DNA of 8,502 nucleotides from Gemmatimonadota bacterium (GTDB lineage Bacteria > Gemmatimonadota > Gemmatimonadetes > Gemmatimonadales > GWC2-71-9): the NCBI GenBank assembly GCA_029862935.1, contig JAOTWK010000136.1, positions 1 to 8,502 of the forward strand, written 5' to 3'. Below the pieces are notes generated by a model. It saw only the letters and a program-made list of their open reading frames with translations, ran no database searches and was not told where the DNA came from. Within the stretch, counting starts at the first letter, position 1. Every line of letters begins with the position of its first letter. The translations under genes were made by a program, and so were the position numbers. Below are positions 6,042 to 8,502 of the stretch, piece after piece.

Positions 6042-6839
6042 CTACGGCGCGTACATCACCACCAACTGCCCTGCCACCGGTCGCCCCTCGATGGTGCGCG
6101 CGGGATAGAAAGTCCACGACGAGACGCGCTCGATGAGGATGCGGCGAAACGCAGCGTCTTCGATCTCCGGCCGCACTTCGACCCGATCGACTTTGCCGCG
6201 TGCATCAACCCAGAAATAGATGCGGAATTGCCGGCCCCGCACCGAGGCGGGGGGCTCCTCGAAAGGGTACACAATCGCACGGGGTTCGGGCGCGTAGGCG
6301 ACCTCTTCCGCGCTGACCCCCGGTCCGGTGCCGCTTCCAACACCGGTTCCGTTCCCGCTCCCGGTCCCCCCACCTACACCCGAACCCGTCCCTGGCCCGA
6401 TGCCGAACCCAGAGCCCGACCCGGCGGTGAGAATGCTGGGGGCCAACTGATCCTCGAGGGGTGGCCGCACGATCTGTGGCGTGACCAGCTCGGGGTCGAG
6501 CTGAACTGCCGGCTCGACTCGCTCGAGGGCGGGCGTCGGCACCGAAACCTCCGGTCTCGCCGCCTGCGCCCGCGGCGCCGCTCGTGGGGCCGGCGGGAGT
6601 GATACGAACCGAACGTCGGCTCCTCCCCCACCACCGCCACCACCACCCCCGGAACGCACCACGTCCTCATCAGACGCAAACCCCGTGGTCTGCGCGATCA
6701 CCAACAGCACGATGGCCAGCACATGGGCGATTGCCGCCACCACGGCCCCCGCACCGTAGCGACCGTCCGAACGCGGCAGTCGTGCCGTCGGCGCGCGTCG
6801 CCGACGCACAGGGCCACGAATAGGAGGCGGGGTGGACAC
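6042..6839 (-). CDS. TonB-like energy transducer protein
   Basis: A 265-residue protein of TonB layout: short basic cytoplasmic tail (residues 12-27, RRRRAPTARLPRSDGR), one membrane helix at about 30-50, a periplasmic linker, and a C-terminal TonB domain at about 198-264 (FRIYFWVDARGKVDRVEV, then WTFYPARTIEGRPVAGQLVV). In E. coli TonB the helix couples to ExbB/ExbD and the C-terminus contacts TonB boxes of outer-membrane receptors. The helix carries a histidine (AAIAHVLAIVLL, residue 39) comparable to the essential TonB His20, although the serine four residues before it is alanine here. The linker holds ten consecutive glycines (64-73), a proline-rich part (82-137) and a Gly/Ser-rich part (139-175). 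The GTG start at 6839 is 10 bp after the stop of the upstream gene, whose TAGG may serve as a weak ribosome binding site; longer in-frame extension would overlap that gene and reads as noise. No ExbB, ExbD or receptor gene is in the window, so its receptor is unknown. Confidence 0.82.
   Translation of the reverse strand: MSTPPPIRGPVRRRRAPTARLPRSDGRYGAGAVVAAIAHVLAIVLLVIAQTTGFASDEDVVRSGGGGGGGGGGADVRFVSLPPAPRAAPRAQAARPEVSVPTPALERVEPAVQLDPELVTPQIVRPPLEDQLAPSILTAGSGSGFGIGPGTGSGVGGGTGSGNGTGVGSGTGPGVSAEEVAYAPEPRAIVYPFEEPPASVRGRQFRIYFWVDARGKVDRVEVRPEIEDAAFRRILIERVSSWTFYPARTIEGRPVAGQLVVMYAP
6315..6425 (-). repeat. Gly/Ser-rich coding repeat in the TonB-like linker
   Basis: This stretch encodes residues 139-175 of the TonB-like protein, an irregular repetition of Gly-X dipeptides (GSGSG, GTGSG, GVGSGTG) with no proline-lysine or proline-glutamate repeats of the classical TonB kind. 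Such a flexible linker could span the periplasm in an unordered state. The underlying DNA is a degenerate hexamer-like repeat and may vary in length between strains. Confidence 0.6.
6621..6650 (-). repeat. Ten-codon polyglycine (GGN) tract in the TonB-like gene
   Basis: Ten consecutive GGN codons, mostly GGT, encode glycines 64-73 directly after the membrane helix of the TonB-like protein. The near-triplet repeat could expand or contract in frame by replication slippage, changing the length of the linker beside the membrane. Confidence 0.7.
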
Positions 6840-6849
6840 GATCCAGGAC

Positions 6850-8022
6850 CTACGGGTTCCGGACCTGCTCGTGAAGCCGCGTGGCAACCGCAGGATCCAT
6901 GTAATACACCCGTTCGAACGCGGCGACCGTCGCACTCTCCTCCGCCCCGACCGCATCGAGAAACGCTCTGCGGTACAGACTGACCTGCTGCGGTGCGTAG
7001 AACTCGAGCAGGGTGGACCCGCAGCGCACAGCAGCAGTGCGTTGCAGGTCTTCACGCTCCTCGACGCTCAGTGAGTCCGCACTCAACAGTGCATCGTCGA
7101 CGATGAGGAAACACAGCTCCTTGAGAAACGCAAACACCGTCTCGTTCGGGCCATCACTCAGAATCGGCTGCTGCACCGCCACGACCTGGTCGCCGGCATC
7201 GAGCGCCTCGAGATCGACGATGCGTCCTTCCGGACCCAGTGCCGGCGACGGCATCACGAGCCCAGCGGTGAGGCGACGCCGCGCCAAGTACGGTCCGAGC
7301 CCCGGAACGATCTCCGAGTTCCACATGGCCTGGACCGCTTGCGAGAGGAAATCCCGTTGGGGCGCCAGGTCTTCCCAATACTGCCGGTAGAACACGTCCC
7401 ACTCCTGCTCCACGACATCGACCAACGTGCCCAGAATGCGTCGCGCCTTCCCACTTTGCATGGTCTGACTCATGACCGCAATGCCGAAACGGACGTCGCG
7501 CCCCGCGACTTGTGGGCCCTCCAACTTCCGTTTCGCCACCGCGCGCAGCGCGCCCAACATGCGCTCGGGCTCGGCCTGCGGAAAATAGAGCGGCGCGAAA
7601 TGCAGCGTCTCCAGATCCCGTCCGTCACCGATGTCTTCACGCAGCTGCGTGGCAACCGAGTCCAGGGCGGTTGGATAGACACCGGCTTGCTGCTTGACGT
7701 CGCGAATGTGACGAGCATAGTCCGCACTGTAGAGACCGAGCGGACCCGGTTGGTCGGCAGCGATCACGGCCAACGCGTGAAACCAGAGACTCGCGTGGGC
7801 CGACGGACGCACGATCCAGCCGCCGTTGGTCAGGGAATCCAGTGTGGGGGGCACAGGGGGGCCAAGCCCCGGCCGTTGCCCACCGGGCGGCGTTTGCTGC
7901 CCCACAGCGTTGGCAGAACACACACTCGCCGCCATCGCCACTGCGATCAGGGCAGTCACCGTCCGGCTGGTTGCGACCCTCGACGCGCCTGTCCTACGCC
8001 CTCGCACTCCCGGCTTTACCAT
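6850..8022 (-). CDS. Exported protein of unknown function, operon partner of the TonB-like gene
   Basis: A 390-residue protein with a signal peptide: basic N-region (KPGVRGRRTGASRVATSR), hydrophobic core at about 22-36 and likely cleavage near SANAVGQQ (residues 36-43). The mature part begins with a proline/glycine-rich stretch (44-60). The rest is mostly helical, with recognisable landmarks HASLWFHALAVIA (76-88), YSADYARHIRDVK (98-110), HFAPLYFPQAEPERML (141-156) and FERVYYMDPAVATRLHEQV (369-387). I know similar landmarks only from uncharacterised exported proteins; no HExxH metal site, Ser/Asp catalytic motif or lipobox is visible. ATG 8022 is preferred because GGGAGAG lies five bases upstream and a signal peptide follows at once; an extension to 8184 would run through the promoter. 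It is the first gene of a likely two-gene operon with the TonB-like gene, 10 bp downstream, suggesting a periplasmic or envelope role. Confidence 0.82.
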   Translation of the reverse strand: MVKPGVRGRRTGASRVATSRTVTALIAVAMAASVCSANAVGQQTPPGGQRPGLGPPVPPTLDSLTNGGWIVRPSAHASLWFHALAVIAADQPGPLGLYSADYARHIRDVKQQAGVYPTALDSVATQLREDIGDGRDLETLHFAPLYFPQAEPERMLGALRAVAKRKLEGPQVAGRDVRFGIAVMSQTMQSGKARRILGTLVDVVEQEWDVFYRQYWEDLAPQRDFLSQAVQAMWNSEIVPGLGPYLARRRLTAGLVMPSPALGPEGRIVDLEALDAGDQVVAVQQPILSDGPNETVFAFLKELCFLIVDDALLSADSLSVEEREDLQRTAAVRCGSTLLEFYAPQQVSLYRRAFLDAVGAEESATVAAFERVYYMDPAVATRLHEQVRNP

Positions 8023-8155
8023 TTGGTCTCTCCCAAGTGTACCGGTTAGTGAAACCCGCCCACCGACGCATGAGTTCCACCGACCAGGGGAATGCCACGC
8101 TCGTCCCCGTGACAGATCCGTTACCGGCTGCCAGTGCCATTTCGGACCTGACCCA

Positions 8156-8184
8156 ATTATCCTTGCTTCCGTGCATAGACGCAA
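8156..8184 (-). promoter_or_regulatory. Promoter of the exported protein/TonB-like operon
   Basis: On the minus strand TTGCGT (8184-8179) is followed after 17 bp by GATAAT (8161-8156), a good sigma-70-type arrangement with a five-of-six -10 box and a three-of-six -35 box. It would start transcription near 8149, leaving a leader of about 125 bases before ATG 8022. It lies just in front of the divergent small gene at 8204, whose own promoter I could not place. Confidence 0.55.
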
Positions 8185-8203
8185 TGAAGCTTCGGGTCAC
8201 CGA

Positions 8204-8371
8204 ATGTCGGATACGGGCGAGCGGCTCATCCCCGCGGGAACCGTCCCCACCTTCTGCCGAGAATGTGGCTCGCGGTTTGCGGGATCGCGGCCGCAGTATG
8301 GCCTTGGGCTCACCCATCTCGTGGGCGGCGCCAAGGTGTTTCACGGTGTGTGCGAGGTGTGCAGGGGGTAG
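8204..8371 (+). CDS. Small two-CxxC (zinc-ribbon-like) protein
   Basis: A 55-residue protein with two CxxC pairs: C18/C21 in FCRECG and C50/C53 at the C-terminus in GVCEVCRG, 28 residues apart. That is the ligand layout of a rubredoxin- or zinc-ribbon-type fold, so one zinc or iron atom is likely bound. Codon third positions are strongly G/C, as in the neighbouring genes, which favours this frame over the overlapping ones. ATG 8204 was chosen as the nearest start giving a compact domain; only a weak purine stretch precedes it, and in-frame GTG at 8171 would add 11 residues. It is divergent from the exported protein operon. It may be a stand-alone zinc ribbon of unknown role, possibly nucleic-acid binding; the family is not recognised. 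Confidence 0.55.
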   Translation: MSDTGERLIPAGTVPTFCRECGSRFAGSRPQYGLGLTHLVGGAKVFHGVCEVCRG

Positions 8372-8397
8372 GAAGTACAGAGGGGGGCAGAAGGGGC

Positions 8398-8476
8398 AGA
8401 CGACGTAGACGACTTGGGACGACAAAGACGACTGGATGCAGCGTCGTCGATGTCGTCCTTGTCGTCTACGTCGTCT
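8398..8476. repeat. Long imperfect hairpin made of GACGAC repeats
   Basis: GACGAC recurs about every nine to ten bases on the left arm, and its complement GTCGTC on the right arm. The arms pair as 16 perfect bp (8398-8413 with 8461-8476), then 7 bp (8417-8423 with 8452-8458) and 6 bp (8427-8432 with 8443-8448), leaving a ten-base loop. It begins 26 bp after the small CxxC gene, so it may end that transcript, but it is followed by TAAGTTT instead of a proper T-run. The remaining 26 bases to the window end show no feature. Confidence 0.7.
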
Positions 8477-8502
8477 TAAGTTTCGCCAATACCCTGGAGC
8501 AC

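Noticed and set aside
6840..7055. N-terminal extension of the TonB-like gene
   Set aside because: The extra 72 residues would lie entirely inside the upstream exported protein gene in another frame and are Arg/Ser-rich noise; GTG 6839 gives a normal TonB N-terminus.
8023..8184. N-terminal extension of the 390-residue exported protein
   Set aside because: It would put 54 residues before the signal peptide and would run through the promoter; the ribosome binding site fits ATG 8022.
7994..8425. 143-codon open frame on the minus strand across the small CxxC gene and hairpin
   Set aside because: It is antisense to the CxxC gene, translates the GTCGTC repeat region at its start, and overlaps the promoter and start of the exported protein gene.
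1..8502. CRISPR array, tRNA, rRNA, insertion sequence or prophage genes
   Set aside because: The short-period repeats lack unique spacers of CRISPR size, no cloverleaf with typical tRNA arms was seen, and no transposase, integrase or phage domain appears among the open frames.

Overview
The window is GC-rich, with strong G/C preference at third codon positions. It holds six protein genes plus regulatory and repetitive intergenic DNA. The most telling genes are two regulators with an OmpR-like winged helix and a bacterial transcriptional activation domain (SARP/BTAD type). One is followed by a membrane segment and a long TolB-like/TPR C-terminal half. That architecture, the TonB-type protein and the exported proteins of unknown family suggest a diderm soil bacterium, most likely Gemmatimonadota. 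The assignment is an inference from gene style; no rRNA or marker gene is present.

Layout. Positions 1-250 are intergenic, with a 10-bp-period repeat able to fold on itself and a run of nine G at the ribosome binding site of the first gene. 251-1126 (+) is a 291-residue BTAD regulator ending in a C-terminal membrane segment. 1127-1566 is a 440-bp control region with hairpins, dyads and a direct repeat of heptamers. 1567-2808 (+) is an exported protein of unknown function, closed by a very strong terminator at 2831-2874. 2907-5789 (-) is a 960-residue membrane-tethered BTAD/TPR regulator, paralogous over its first ~230 residues to the first gene. 5790-6041 holds its control region (four heptamers in two inverted pairs) and a 10-bp-period repeat. 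6042-6839 (-) is a TonB-like energy transducer, separated by 10 bp from the upstream 6850-8022 (-) exported protein; the two probably form an operon driven from a recognisable promoter at 8156-8184. 8204-8371 (+) is a small two-CxxC protein, followed by a long imperfect hairpin of 9-bp-period repeats.

How it may work together. Two related SARP-type activators flank the exported protein gene. Upstream of both the exported protein gene and the large regulator gene lie heptamers fitting WATCGAY, arranged as direct repeats with exactly 11-bp period, the geometry known for SARP operators in Streptomyces. The simplest reading is a small regulatory circuit: one or both membrane-anchored activators act on the exported protein gene and on the large regulator gene itself. 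This is a hypothesis from sequence geometry. The TonB/exported protein pair to the right looks like a separate envelope operon.
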